Shown one piece after another: positions 23,572 to 33,126 of a DNA stretch of 64,000 nucleotides (its first letter is position 1; the number at the start of each line of letters is the position of its first letter). A program made the position numbers and the translations under genes. The notes beneath the pieces are model-generated. The model was not told the DNA's origin. It ran no database searches and worked only from the letters and a program-made list of their open reading frames with translations. Origin of the DNA: Mrakia gelida (lineage: Eukaryota > Basidiomycota > Tremellomycetes > Cystofilobasidiales > Mrakiaceae); contig BRON01000018.1 in NCBI GenBank assembly GCA_024345305.1, positions 744,001-808,000 on the forward strand. Reading direction: 5' to 3'.

Positions 23572-26500
23572 CTACTTCTTCCGCCTGTTCCTTCCGTTCG
23601 AATTGTTGTTGGAGTGGTAGTCGGCCTTGACCATGGGGAGGGGAGTTCCGTTGTGTTCGGGGCTGGAGAAGAGAGAGTGGGGAGAAGCGAGAGGTCAGCG
23701 TCGAGAAGGGGAGGAAGGGCGAGAGGGGACGAGGACGAGTGAGGAAGACGTACAACCAGCAGCTCTCTCCGAAGGTGCAGGAGTCACCTCTGTACGGGGA
23801 GAAGAAGATAGGCGAGTCAGAGAATATCATCAAACGGGCGAGAGAGAGAGGAGACGAGACGAACCGAGGACACTGCGAGGGAGAGGAACGAAGACGCGTC
23901 GGAGGTTCAGTAACGAGCTTCGAACCGCTTCGAGAACGATCCGGCATGAAGGAAGACTCACCTCGTGACTATAAATGCAGTCGTTGTTGTCCTTCTTGCA
24001 CTTTCCCCACTTGTAGTTGGGACAGCACATCTCCTTCGCGAGCTTGGAAACAGCGGAGATCTCGGTTCGGGAGAGTTCGTATCCGTGACCGAAGACGCTG
24101 ATAGAGGGGAGCGTCAAAGGTGACGAGGGAGGTGGGTAGGAAGAGGGAGAAGTGAGGGAAAGAACGGGGAACAGGAAGAGGGAGTGGGATGAGGGAAGAG
24201 GGAAGAAATAGGAGGGAAGATCAGCGTCGCGTCTCGAGCTCGAGAAATCCGTCCTCCTCATCTCACCGCAACGAGAAATCCACTCACCAGCTATCAGGCT
24301 GTCCACATCCGTCAGGACTGAGGTAGGTCATATGGCAAGGTCGAGGGTCCAAGTTCTTGACGACCTGTTTCGCGTCGAGCGAAGAAGGTCGAGATCTCGT
24401 CAGCTTCGATACCATCTCGTCGACGACCCTCTCTTCCCGACCACGGCGTTCCCACCCCATCCAACGAAGAAAAAGAGCTTGAACTCACGAGATAAGCTTG
24501 ATCCATCTCCGTCCCTCCACCCTTTCCTCCTCCTCCCCTTCCACCTCGTCCCGATCCACCTCGTTCCCTCTTGTTCCCGTTCCCAGCAGCAGGCGGAGTA
24601 TCCTCCTTCTTGACCTTCTTCGCCTTCTCCCCAGTTCGCATAATCGTCCACATATCGCTGTCGACGACCTGAAGGTTCTTGGAAAGGGTCGACGAAGCAG
24701 GAGGAGCAGCGTTTCGAGTTGGGACGGGGACGGCTGAAGGGAGAGCGGCGAGTCGAGTGGAGGGAGATTGAGCCGGAGTGGGGAGAGGAATGACGGATGC
24801 TGAGGTTGATGGTTGAGCTGGATAAAGAGATTGAGGGCGAGAGAAAGGCGGGAGGTCAGCTCGAAGTCGACGAGACGGGAGGAAGGATGAGAGACGCGAC
24901 GAGAAGATGAGACGAACCAGCTCGAGCCTTTCGTCGCTCCCGTAGACGCTTGCCAGTCATCTCGGTAGAGAAAGCATCGGGGATGACGATAACTGGGCAG
25001 ATAAAGGGATAAATAAGGAGTTGAGTCAGCTTCGTGTTGAAGGCGAATCAAACGAAAGGAGACGAAAACTCACTCTGATCCTCGAACGGCCAAAGAGCAT
25101 GATCCAAGCCTTCGGTCTCGGTTCGAACGTTGACCTAAGAGAGACGACGAGCAGGCGGAGTGGATAAAGACGCGTCAGTTCGGCGATAGACTCGACGAAG
25201 ACGGGATGGTGAGAAGGAACGAGGGACGAACGACGAAGACCTTCTCTCCGGCAGACGCGAGGACAGGCTCATAAGTTCCATCGTTGGGTCCTCCGAGGAT
25301 GACCATCTTGCAGAGATCCTGTCCAGCGAAGAAGTTGACGTATTCCTTGACCTTCAGCTCGGCCTTGCCAGGAGGGACGTCGACGACGGTGAAGAGGTTG
25401 GACGCGTGGTCGGCGACTCCGAGGCAGAAATCGTCGAAGACCTTTCCGAAGGGAATGACGCCGGACTGTAGGGATACAGCGAAGAGGAGCGAGAAGGTCA
25501 GAGAAAAGAGAGAGGCGAGAAGGGAAGGAAAGAACGCACAGCGACGAGTTGCTCTCCGAGCTCGAACTGGGACGCGAAGAGGGGACGAGGGTCAGCGAGC
25601 CGTCTCGAACGAGGAACGAAGGACGCAAACGAAGCTCACCCTAGAAACAACGAGGAAACCGAGACAGATGATGTCGACCTCCTGACCAGCCATAGCCATA
25701 GCCATCTCTCTCAAGCCAGTGAAGAGGATCTCGGCTGCCTTGAGACCTGAGGAAGAACGAGAGGGAGACGAGCCGAGGCGAAGGAAGAGCTCGTCAGCGA
25801 AACCGAGTCGGAAAGAGAATGAGAGAAGGAAAGAAGGAAGACTAACCTCCTCGCTTGCCTTGCTTGAGAAGAGTCTCGGAGAGCTGTGGGGAAGGAAGCA
25901 GAACAAAAGTCAGCTTCGTCGCTTGTCGATTCGAGCTCCTCCCTCCGCTCCTCCTTCACCCGGCGTCGCGAGAAGATGAACGCTGAACGAACCATAAGAG
26001 CTTCTCCGTCAATGATGAGAGTAGTGAAAGGTGCTCCTCCTCCTGTCGAAGCATGATCTCCGTTCGAGGTGGTGCTTCCTCCTTCGACGCTGAGATGAGT
26101 GGTGGGAGGGGAGGGACTTCCTGGTTGATGAGCGAAAGGAACGAGCTGCTGTTGCTGACGTTGAGAAGCTCCGGCTGCTGTTGATTCTTGAAGAGCTGTG
26201 AGCTGAGTTCGGAGGCTGGCGAGCGATGACAACACGAGAGAGACGGAGGGAAGAGAAGGAGGGAAGCGAGTTCAGGACATGCATTGTCGGTTGAGGTCGA
26301 CTCGATCAAGGTTCGTTTCCCTCGAGAAGGAACGAGCGAGCTCGGAAGAAGTCGAAGCGAAACAAAACCGGTACTCACAGAGTCCTCTCCTTGTCCACGC
26401 TGAGATAACTCTCCTTCCAGAGTCTTACTTCTCGTTGGAGACGATCGATGGCGTCCGATTGACTGGGAGGGAGGGCAAGGGGAAGATTCGGAAAAAGGAA

Positions 26501-27025
26501 GGGAGGAGGAGGTCAGCTCAGCTTCTTCCTTTCGACAAGTTTGTGAGAGCTCCCCCGCGCTTTCCCTTGGACGAGAGAGCTCTGGGTGAGATAGCACGCT
26601 CTGAGCTCTCTATACGACTCTCGAGTGAGATGTATGCGCTCGAGGAAGGAGGGTGGCGAGGCTCCTTCTTTCGCCACCGTCTAGGCCTTCTCCTCCCTCC
26701 CTCCTCCCTTCTCCTCCTTCTTCCCCCTCTCGCTCGCCACCCATAGACACAAGAAGACGACTCACGCTATCCCATCCCCCTCCATCTTCTCAAACAATCC
26801 CTCCATGCCCTTCCTCAACCCTTCGAACAGAACCCTATCCTCTTCGCTCCTCCCTCTCCCACCCTCACCTCCTCCTCCTCCTTCACGTTGAGCTTGATGA
26901 CTTTGCCCGTTTTGGTGTTGCTGATCGTGATGACCGACAGCAGAGGTCGTAGACGAGTTGCTGGCCGTCAGGAGAGGGGTGGGAGGAGCTGGAGGAGGAG
27001 GGAGGGAGGGGAAGAAGGAACTCAT
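23572..27025 (-). CDS. CCCH zinc-finger protein with N-terminal NYN/DUF7923-like domain
   Basis: Predicted RNA- or DNA-binding regulator of a fungal family in which a coiled-coil N-terminus, a PIN/NYN-like domain and a CCCH cluster follow each other. ATG 27025, TAG 23574-23572. N-terminus is Pro/Ser/Gln-rich, then the domain: FTTLIIDGEALMV, GKRGGLKAAEILFTGLREMA, VDIICLGFLVVSR, VFDDFCLGVADH, MVILGGPNDGTYEPVL (conserved acidic and GG positions of that fold). C-terminal fingers: CHMTYLSPDGC-x5-C-x3-H, CPNYKWGKC-x6-C-x3-H, and CPRGDSCTFGESCWFPEH, ending NGRNRRKK. To keep frame between the second and third finger an 8-nt exon (TGTCCTCG, about 23873-23866) is needed; it supplies the first Cys of finger three. 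Family identification is moderately firm; target and process are unknown. Confidence 0.75.
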
Positions 27026-27756
27026 GATTCTCTCTGGTCAAGGAGATGGTCGTCGGGAGCAGGAGAGGGGGAGGAAGGTGAAAGGTAGAGAGGAGCGAGG
27101 AGGAGAGAAGGCACGTGTGCCTGCTTTTTGAGGCCTGGTCATGGAGACGGTTTTGTGGGAGGTAGTAGGACTAATTTTCTGGTTCCCCAGCAATTTCAGT
27201 CTTACGAGCGAAAGCAGGGACCGTAGGGAGACGAGACGGAGGGAGGGGAGGAGACGTCGTCGTCGCGCGTTGCTTTTCCTCTTTCACTCTCCTTCGACCG
27301 CTCTTTTCTCGTGCGAAAGACAATCTCGAATGCATGAGGGGTGAAAAACGGTATCAACGACGTTAAGAAGAACTAGTTACCCAAACGAGCATGTCCACTA
27401 GATGAGCGACTACCCCGCCTCGCGCTCGAACACTCGACGCGCTTCCTTCTCTCTTCCCCCCCCCCCCGCCCACCCGACTCTGACTTAACGGTCCATTTCA
27501 CATTACTGACTCTCCCTGGTGAAGCGGTGGAGAGAGAGACACGAGTCAGCAAGATCGAGAACGCGTCGTGAAAGTATCCGAACCGACGCGAGACTCACCA
27601 GCGAAGCTTCTTGTTGCCAGAGGACGAGAACAACGACGACGACGAGAGACCGTGACTCTGAGAAAAAAGATGGGACAGTCGAGCATCAGTGCGCCGAACA
27701 AGGGAACGAACCGAGCAGGAAGTCGGAAAAACGAACCTCTTGAGGCAACGACGCGA
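27026..27756 (-). other. Spliced 3' UTR of F-box-like gene and promoter of CCCH gene
   Basis: Both neighbours are on the minus strand. After the TAG at 27757 I see two good minus-strand introns, 27736-27658 (GTTCGT...TTTCTCAG) and 27598-27516 (GTGAGT...CTGACT...CACCAG). The rest, including a run of C at about 27457-27467, is probably upstream sequence of the CCCH gene. Confidence 0.55.
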
Positions 27757-28902
27757 CTACTCGTATTCCATCCTCCACTTCCTCGTCCTCCCTCCCTCCG
27801 CCGTCCCCTCGAACACACAAGGAAACCCACCGCCCTCTCTCCCCAGCATCCTATCCAGCAAACTCCCCACCTCAGCAACCACCGTCCCCCTTGGAAACGA
27901 TTCCAACATGACCCTCAACGCGTCGTCTCTCTTCTCTCCCTCCTCGAACGTCTCGAGGTCCACGATCGAGGGAGCGACCAGTAGGAGGGTCTCCCTTGAC
28001 TTGGGACCTTCCTCGATAACCCTGGTGATGAAAGTGAGGTTGGTAGTAGCTTGATGAAGGTCGAGAGGGATCCGAAAGGTGACTTCGCTGTTGCGTCGCC
28101 AGAAGGTGAGAGCCTTCGTCGCCAGCTCGTCTCGTTGATGATCGAGGCTGAGAATGGCCCCTAAGTTGTCGTCCTCCCAGTCTCGTCGGAGATCGTCTAT
28201 CCAGGTATCGACTTCGGACCGTCTTGAGGAGCCTGGCTCGCCGTACCCTTCCTCCTCATCCTCCCCGTCGAGAGCGATGTCTCGCAACATGCTCGTGTGC
28301 TTCTCGTTGCACTTCGCCTCCAGGTCCTCCTCGAGGGATTCCTCCGACCAGTTCTTGTTCCAAAGGGAAAGGACCTGCTCGATGGTGAGATTCGGATTGG
28401 AGGATGAGAGGGAAAGGGACGTCCAATCTCTCCAGCAGAAGAGGTCGACCTCGCGAATCGAAGGGAGGAAGACGTCTGTTGCGAGCTCGACGAGGACCCG
28501 TCGAAGATCTTGGCCGTCGTTGTTGTCGAGACAAGCGTCGATGTAGGGATGGTCGACCGGTACCCATGCTTCAGGAGCGAGGTTCCATAGGATCTCCTTG
28601 ACCCATCCTCGTCTATCGTCCTTGTCCTTGCCCTTTCCCACGAGAAGTCCTTTCGCGGGATCGAAGAGCCGCTGCCAATCTCTCGCTTGGACGATGGAGA
28701 TGGTTCGGTAGTAGAGAGGGAGGGAGAGTTGACGGATCCCTTCGGAGACGAGAAGGAGGTGGGAGGTCTTGAGGAGAGGCGAGACGAGGGAGGTTGGAGG
28801 AACGGGAGGGGAGGAGATGAAGAGGGGAGGGGAGGAAGGGAGGAAGGTGAAGGAGAGGATCCGTTCGAGCACTTCGAGAGGGACTCGGAGGGGAGGAGAC
28901 AT
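27757..28902 (-). CDS. F-box-like protein (family of four in this window), intronless coding region
   Basis: Single open exon of 381 codons; ATG 28902, stop 27759-27757. The N-terminus MSPPLRVPLEVLERILSFTF has the spacing of an F-box (LPxEVLxxILxF) and is almost identical to the start of the gene at 49220 (MSLPLRVPLEVLERILSFTF). Further shared blocks: TSHLLLVSEGIRQLSLPLYY, RTISIVQARDWQRLFDPAKG, LLVGK, then VKEILWN. The remainder is acidic with leucine-rich segments. By family knowledge such proteins bring substrates to an SCF ubiquitin ligase; whether this divergent box binds Skp1 is unknown. It is head-to-head with the paralogue at 29295, 392 bp apart. Introns follow the stop codon. An alternative reading is that the true C-terminus is spliced into another frame (ending in the 27657-27500 exons). 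Confidence 0.7.
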   Translation of the reverse strand: MSPPLRVPLEVLERILSFTFLPSSPPLFISSPPVPPTSLVSPLLKTSHLLLVSEGIRQLSLPLYYRTISIVQARDWQRLFDPAKGLLVGKGKDKDDRRGWVKEILWNLAPEAWVPVDHPYIDACLDNNDGQDLRRVLVELATDVFLPSIREVDLFCWRDWTSLSLSSSNPNLTIEQVLSLWNKNWSEESLEEDLEAKCNEKHTSMLRDIALDGEDEEEGYGEPGSSRRSEVDTWIDDLRRDWEDDNLGAILSLDHQRDELATKALTFWRRNSEVTFRIPLDLHQATTNLTFITRVIEEGPKSRETLLLVAPSIVDLETFEEGEKRDDALRVMLESFPRGTVVAEVGSLLDRMLGREGGGFPCVFEGTAEGGRTRKWRMEYE

Positions 28903-29294
28903 TTTTGCCTGGTTTGGGAGGTTGAGAGGAGGTATAGGATGGGTTCAAGCGAAGGAAGTAAGAAAATAGTCGTAGAGGGGGTGGAGGGTGGGCAAGAAGA
29001 AGCTGAAAAGGTCGAAGTCGAATGGTCGAAGCTCACCTTTTTCTTCCTGCCCGACGGTCAGCATCTCCCCATCCCCTTTCCATTTCCTTTCCCACTTTTT
29101 GAGCTATCAACACATCCAGCTCAATCTTCGTACTTCTATCTACGACTTCCGCCCAAAAACTTATCGCTCAAAGCCCTCCTCGCCTTTCAATCCCTTCCAC
29201 GAGGTCAGTCGCCCCTCCCTTCCCTCCCTCTTTCCCTTCCTAGAGAAGATCCGACACGAACTCACTTCCTCTGGTCTCTTCTCCAGACTATCTC
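28903..29294. promoter_or_regulatory. Shared bidirectional promoter of two F-box-like paralogues
   Basis: 392 bp between divergent ATGs. The plus side contains a likely 5' UTR intron, GTCAGTCGCC at about 29203 to the CTTCTCCAG acceptor at 29286, eight bases before the ATG at 29295. No TATA box is evident. Confidence 0.5.
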
Positions 29295-30457
29295 ATGACC
29301 GTTCCCATCGTTCCTCCCTCCGCTGAGGAGTTTTCTCGCCTCTACCGATCCACCCAACCTCTCGACAGGATCCTCTCGTTCGCCTTCGGAAACGATCAGC
29401 TCTCGACTCCCTTCTCCCCTCCCACTCCTCCTCAAAACACAGCACACGTCCTCCTCGTCTCCAGAGCCTTTCGAGACCATGCACTACAATTCTTCTACCA
29501 CTCCATCACCATCCTCCGAGCGCAGGACTGGATCACCTTCTTCGACCCTCGAAAGGGCATCTTCGTCGTCCGGAACGACGTCGAGAGGAGGAAGAGCTTG
29601 GTCAAGGAGCTCAGGATCAACATGCAGAAGGACTCGAGGATTCCTATCAATCTTCCGAAGGGAAAGAAGGATCGAAAAGGAGTCGCTCGCTTTAAGAACA
29701 GCGGCGCGAAGTTCTCGGACTCGCGAGAGGATCTCCTCGTCCCTCTCATCCCCGCCGGCCTGCCCAACCTCAAGCATCTCTGCCTCTTCATCACCAAGGT
29801 CTCCAGACGATCCAAGGACGCGTACGTCTCGGGAGATCGTCAGCTTCGAGCTGTTCTCGCCAAGGGGGTCAACTTCGAAGACGAGGTCGACGCGAACGAC
29901 GACGGATCTATCGCTTCGGACGGTTTCTTCCAGATGGACAAGGACATCTTCAAGAACCTCAACTTCGAGCGGACTGCATTCCTCAGGGAGATTCTTCCTC
30001 CCTTCCAGAGACACACTCGCACCTCGTCAGCCAGCTCGCACCAGCCAGCGACCCTCCTCGACTCGAAACAATCCGTCGCGTCGGGTTCGAGCAAGGGAAC
30101 GCTGCGAAGAGGATCGAGGAGACCTACCCCTTCCCTCCCGGACTCGTTATCGGCGAACCCATCCCTCGAACTCTTACGGTCTACTGCTTTCCCTCCGGAA
30201 AGGTCAACGATCGAGCTCTCGGGTTGGATCCGGCGAGGTCCAGGTGGGACGAAGGAAGGAGGGAAGACCTGATATCTTTCAAGGTCCTGGAGGCGTTGCC
30301 TCTGGTGAAGGAGACGGGTTTGAGGATCGAGCTCGTTGGGTTCTCGGATGGGATGAGGAGGGTTCTCGTACGAGAATGCCAGCAGGCCAAGGGGATCGAG
30401 TGCGTCTTCTGGAAGGAGAAGAATGGATCGTTCTCGCCCTTCACTTCGATTCCCTGA
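29295..30457 (+). CDS. F-box-like protein with an unexplained frame change near 30000-30060
   Basis: Paralogue of the neighbouring minus-strand gene: MTVPIVPPSAEEFSRLYRST, then QPLDRILSFAFG (box helix), HVLLVSRAFRDHALQFFYH, SITILRAQDWITFFDPRKGI and VKELRINM match block for block. The first frame is clearly coding to about 29990 (MDKDIFKNLNFERTAFLREI) and stays open to 30272, but family-like sequence continues in another frame from about 30000 (RRVGFEQGNAAKRIEETYPF, PPGLVIGEPIPRTLTVYC, LRIELVGFSDGMRRVLVREC) to TGA at 30455-30457. No GT-AG intron of normal length fits, so a one-base indel, real or from sequencing, or an unusual intron is likely. The intron 30458-30533 begins exactly after this TGA. 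Role as for the paralogues: possible SCF adaptor. Confidence 0.55.
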
Positions 30458-31163
30458 GTGAGTCGAGCTTACTTGACCCTCCTACTGACAGTGTCTGACA
30501 CCCTCTGTTCCGTTCCCTTCCATCTACCCCCAGAAAACCTGCTGCCGCTCTCCGCCTCGCCTTCTATTCGCGACAACGACCTCGACCTCGATTTCTCTCC
30601 TCTCTTCGTAAACATCCAACTTTGGTTCGTATTTCTCTTGACTCGCCACGTTTCGACCTACCTCGGCTTCTTCGCGCTGAACTCCTCTGCGTCGTTCGTC
30701 CAGACCACGTCCCCCCAACCTCGCGATCGTCAAGGTTCGTTTCCGTCGCGTCTCCGTCGACCTCGCTCACCTTCAGCTCTGCTGACTTTCATTCTTCGCC
30801 CTCATTCCCCTCGCTGCTGCTTTCCAGAGCCTCTACGCTACTTCACTACTCGCTACCTTTCGTCTGGCGATGGATGATCTCTCTCTCTCGTTTTCGAACC
30901 TTCAGCTCGCGAGTCTTGAGCTCGACTCGACCGCCTCCCAACCTTCAAGCTCTCGCTCTACCCGATTCGCCGAGATGTCCTTTTCTCGCCAAGCACACGA
31001 TACGAGTGCTATTGCGCACGACTCCCTTGCCTCGAAGAAGGAGTTCAGACTGCCCAGTAGAGAAGGAGAGTTCGAAGAACCGCCTTCGACAGTCACGGTC
31101 TCGCGTCGAGTTCGAAACTGAGCTTCCCGCCCCTTCGAGATCCTCTATCTCTTTCCCACAGCC
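30458..31163 (+). other. Multi-intron 3' tail of F-box-like gene; promoter of WSC gene
   Basis: Three plus-strand introns follow the stop: 30458-30533, 30625-30703 and 30735-30827, each with good donor, branch and acceptor. A small ATG frame, 30870-31121 (83 codons, MDDLSLSFSNLQLASLELDS at its start), is open in the last tail exon. It could be a separate short protein, but I have no support beyond openness. Confidence 0.45.
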
Positions 31164-32823
31164 ATGATCTACCCATTATCCTCTATTCGCCTTAGTCAGA
31201 TCTTTGGTCTTCTATTCTTCTTCGCGTCAACAGCAACCCTCGTTGAGGCATCAACAGCTCCATCGACTCCCGTTCCAGGTGATTCTCTCTCTCCCTGCAT
31301 CTCTCCGCCCCCAGTTCGGACGCTGACTCTCCCTCTCTCTGACCCCAGGTTCTCCCTATACATTCCTAGGCTGGCGACGGTCCTTCGACGACTACGGCTA
31401 CATCAATCCTGTCGTGTACCCGTTTGGAGGTTATCACACGACTTTCCGAGAATGTACGGCGACTCCCGCTTTTCTTTCCCACGCCCCTTCCCGTCTTGCA
31501 CTCCTTCTCCCTTGATCTGAAACTCACGCGCTTCCTCTTCCGGCTATCGCTCATCAGGTATCAGTCTCTGCGAAGCAGGCTCCTACAACGTCGTCGCCTG
31601 GTCTCGATACTTCTCGCTCCAAGTCCAAATGGAATGCCTCTGCGGGAGTCAACCTGTCCCCGACGCTACTCTACTCACCACAGCCGACGAAGATAGCGAG
31701 GGTGCTTATGAGGTGAGTCCCTCTTTCTTCTCTGCTGCAGTGAGAGTTCGAGACTCGAGCTGATCGCAAAACGAACCGATCGCGCGTCGCAGATTCACAC
31801 AACCGGCTCGACGTTCTCGTTCGTTCAGTGCGGTCCGTTGGAGGGGCTCAATTTTCAGAGCCAGCCTCTAGAGGCAGACAACCTCAGTGAGTACATAAAC
31901 TGCCTTGCGTCGGTTGAGCGGAAAATCGAAGCCTGATCGATGTTTTTGGGGAGCTGCAGGATATTGCTTCGACTGGTGTCGACGCTACAAGTACACGGCT
32001 TTCAGCTTTCAGGGTCGTTACTGCGTGAGTATCTACTCATTCCTCGTTCACTCACGGTATAGAAGCTGATAACCCTCTCCTTGCATTCTGAAGAGCTGCG
32101 TGAGTCATCTCCCCTGACGCGTCGTTCGCTTCTCGTTCGCGCTGACTCCTCTTCTTTCGACTGCAGGGCAACACTCTTTCCGCTGCTCCCTTCGAATCTT
32201 GCTCCCAATATGGAGCGGACTACCAAGTCAGTCCTCCCACCCGCCAGAACAACTCTGCTGGAGCGAACTGACTCGACTCGCCGTTGTTTTGTGTCTCGCC
32301 CTTCGCAGTACTTCTCCCACTCCGCCGACGCTACCGCCAGTGGCCTCATTCGACGGAGGCGAAACCTCATCCTGGACACATCGCACGATGATCCCAACTT
32401 GAAGCTCTGCCCTGCTGGAACGTCGGCTTGTCTCGTCGAGGGAGGAAAGGAGGGGTACGAGGGGAGTCGCGTCGAGCTCTTCTCCTTCGTCTCTTCGAAG
32501 CTGACTCGCACTCAACTCCACCACTTACAGTGCCTTGACGTCGAGGAAGAGCTCGAGTCGTGCGGTGGCTGCTTGGAGGGGAAGAGTGCTATCGGAGGAA
32601 CGAACGCGCCCGTCGGACGAGAGTGAGTCTCGACGCGTCCGTTTTTTGCCAGATCGACTCGAGCTGATCCCCTCTCTCTCATCACAGCTGCTCTCTAATT
32701 TCTGGAGTCACCCTCGGGGGTGTTACCTGCAACCAAGGGACCTGCGAGATCTCGAGCTGCAGCGAGGGATGGATTTTGCGCGACGGGGAGTGCGTTGTGG
32801 CCAGCCGGAGCTCGTCGAAGTAG
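31164..32823 (+). CDS. Secreted WSC-like plus PriA-like cysteine-rich protein
   Basis: Predicted extracellular or wall protein. Signal peptide at the N-terminus (hydrophobic core IFGLLFFFASTATLV, cleavage near VEAS). The first half has two WSC-like cysteine modules (YTFLGWRRSF... ECISLCEAGSYNVVAWS... MECLCG; then CGPLEGLNF... YCFDWCRRYKYTAFSFQ, GRYCSCGNTL). WSC domains bind carbohydrate in wall sensors and enzymes. The second half is the basidiomycete PriA-type ending: LCPAGTSACLVEGG, CLDVEEELESCGGC, DCSLISGVTLGGVTCNQGTC, SCSEGWILRDGECV. A polybasic RRRR (near 32353-32364), a possible Kex2 site, separates the halves. About nine exons, TAG 32821-32823. A 6-nt exon (AGCTGC, about 32096-32101) gives Ser-Cys of YCSCGN. 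The intron expected at 32462-32530 has GGGAGT instead of GTGAGT as donor, and reads through in frame. Confidence 0.75.
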
Positions 32824-33126
32824 ATTTGAGCGGCGATTTTCGTACTCTCTCCTCGTATCATGTCCTTCTCCGTCCTTCTCGCTCCGGAAAGGTCCTCTAT
32901 AGACGTGAAAAAGCCTAAAACCTGAAAAAGCTCAACACTTCCGCCTCGAAGCTCGACGATGACCGCATCACCCGTCTTCCCTCCCAACTTGATCTTTGCC
33001 CTTCTCCTCGCAGTGCTGCCCCCTTCCCTGTTTTAGACACCAGCGTCTTCGTGGATGCTTGCTCGCCATCGTCTGCCACTCCTACCACGACCACGACACT
33101 CAGCCTCCTTCCTCCCCCTCCGCACG
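32824..33126 (+). other. Intergenic, WSC gene to APP1-like gene
   Basis: 303 bp between tandem genes. A short ATG frame at 32959 (hydrophobic, 25 codons) could be an upstream ORF of the next gene. No TATA box is seen. Confidence 0.4.

Noticed and set aside
27440..27480. Run of cytosines after TTCTCTT
   Set aside because: A simple homopolymer that may reflect slippage or sequencing; no structure or function can be argued from it.
29479..30498. 339-codon Arg/Ser-rich plus-strand frame
   Set aside because: It is the shifted shadow of the F-box-like gene; composition is of an off-frame reading in GC-rich DNA.
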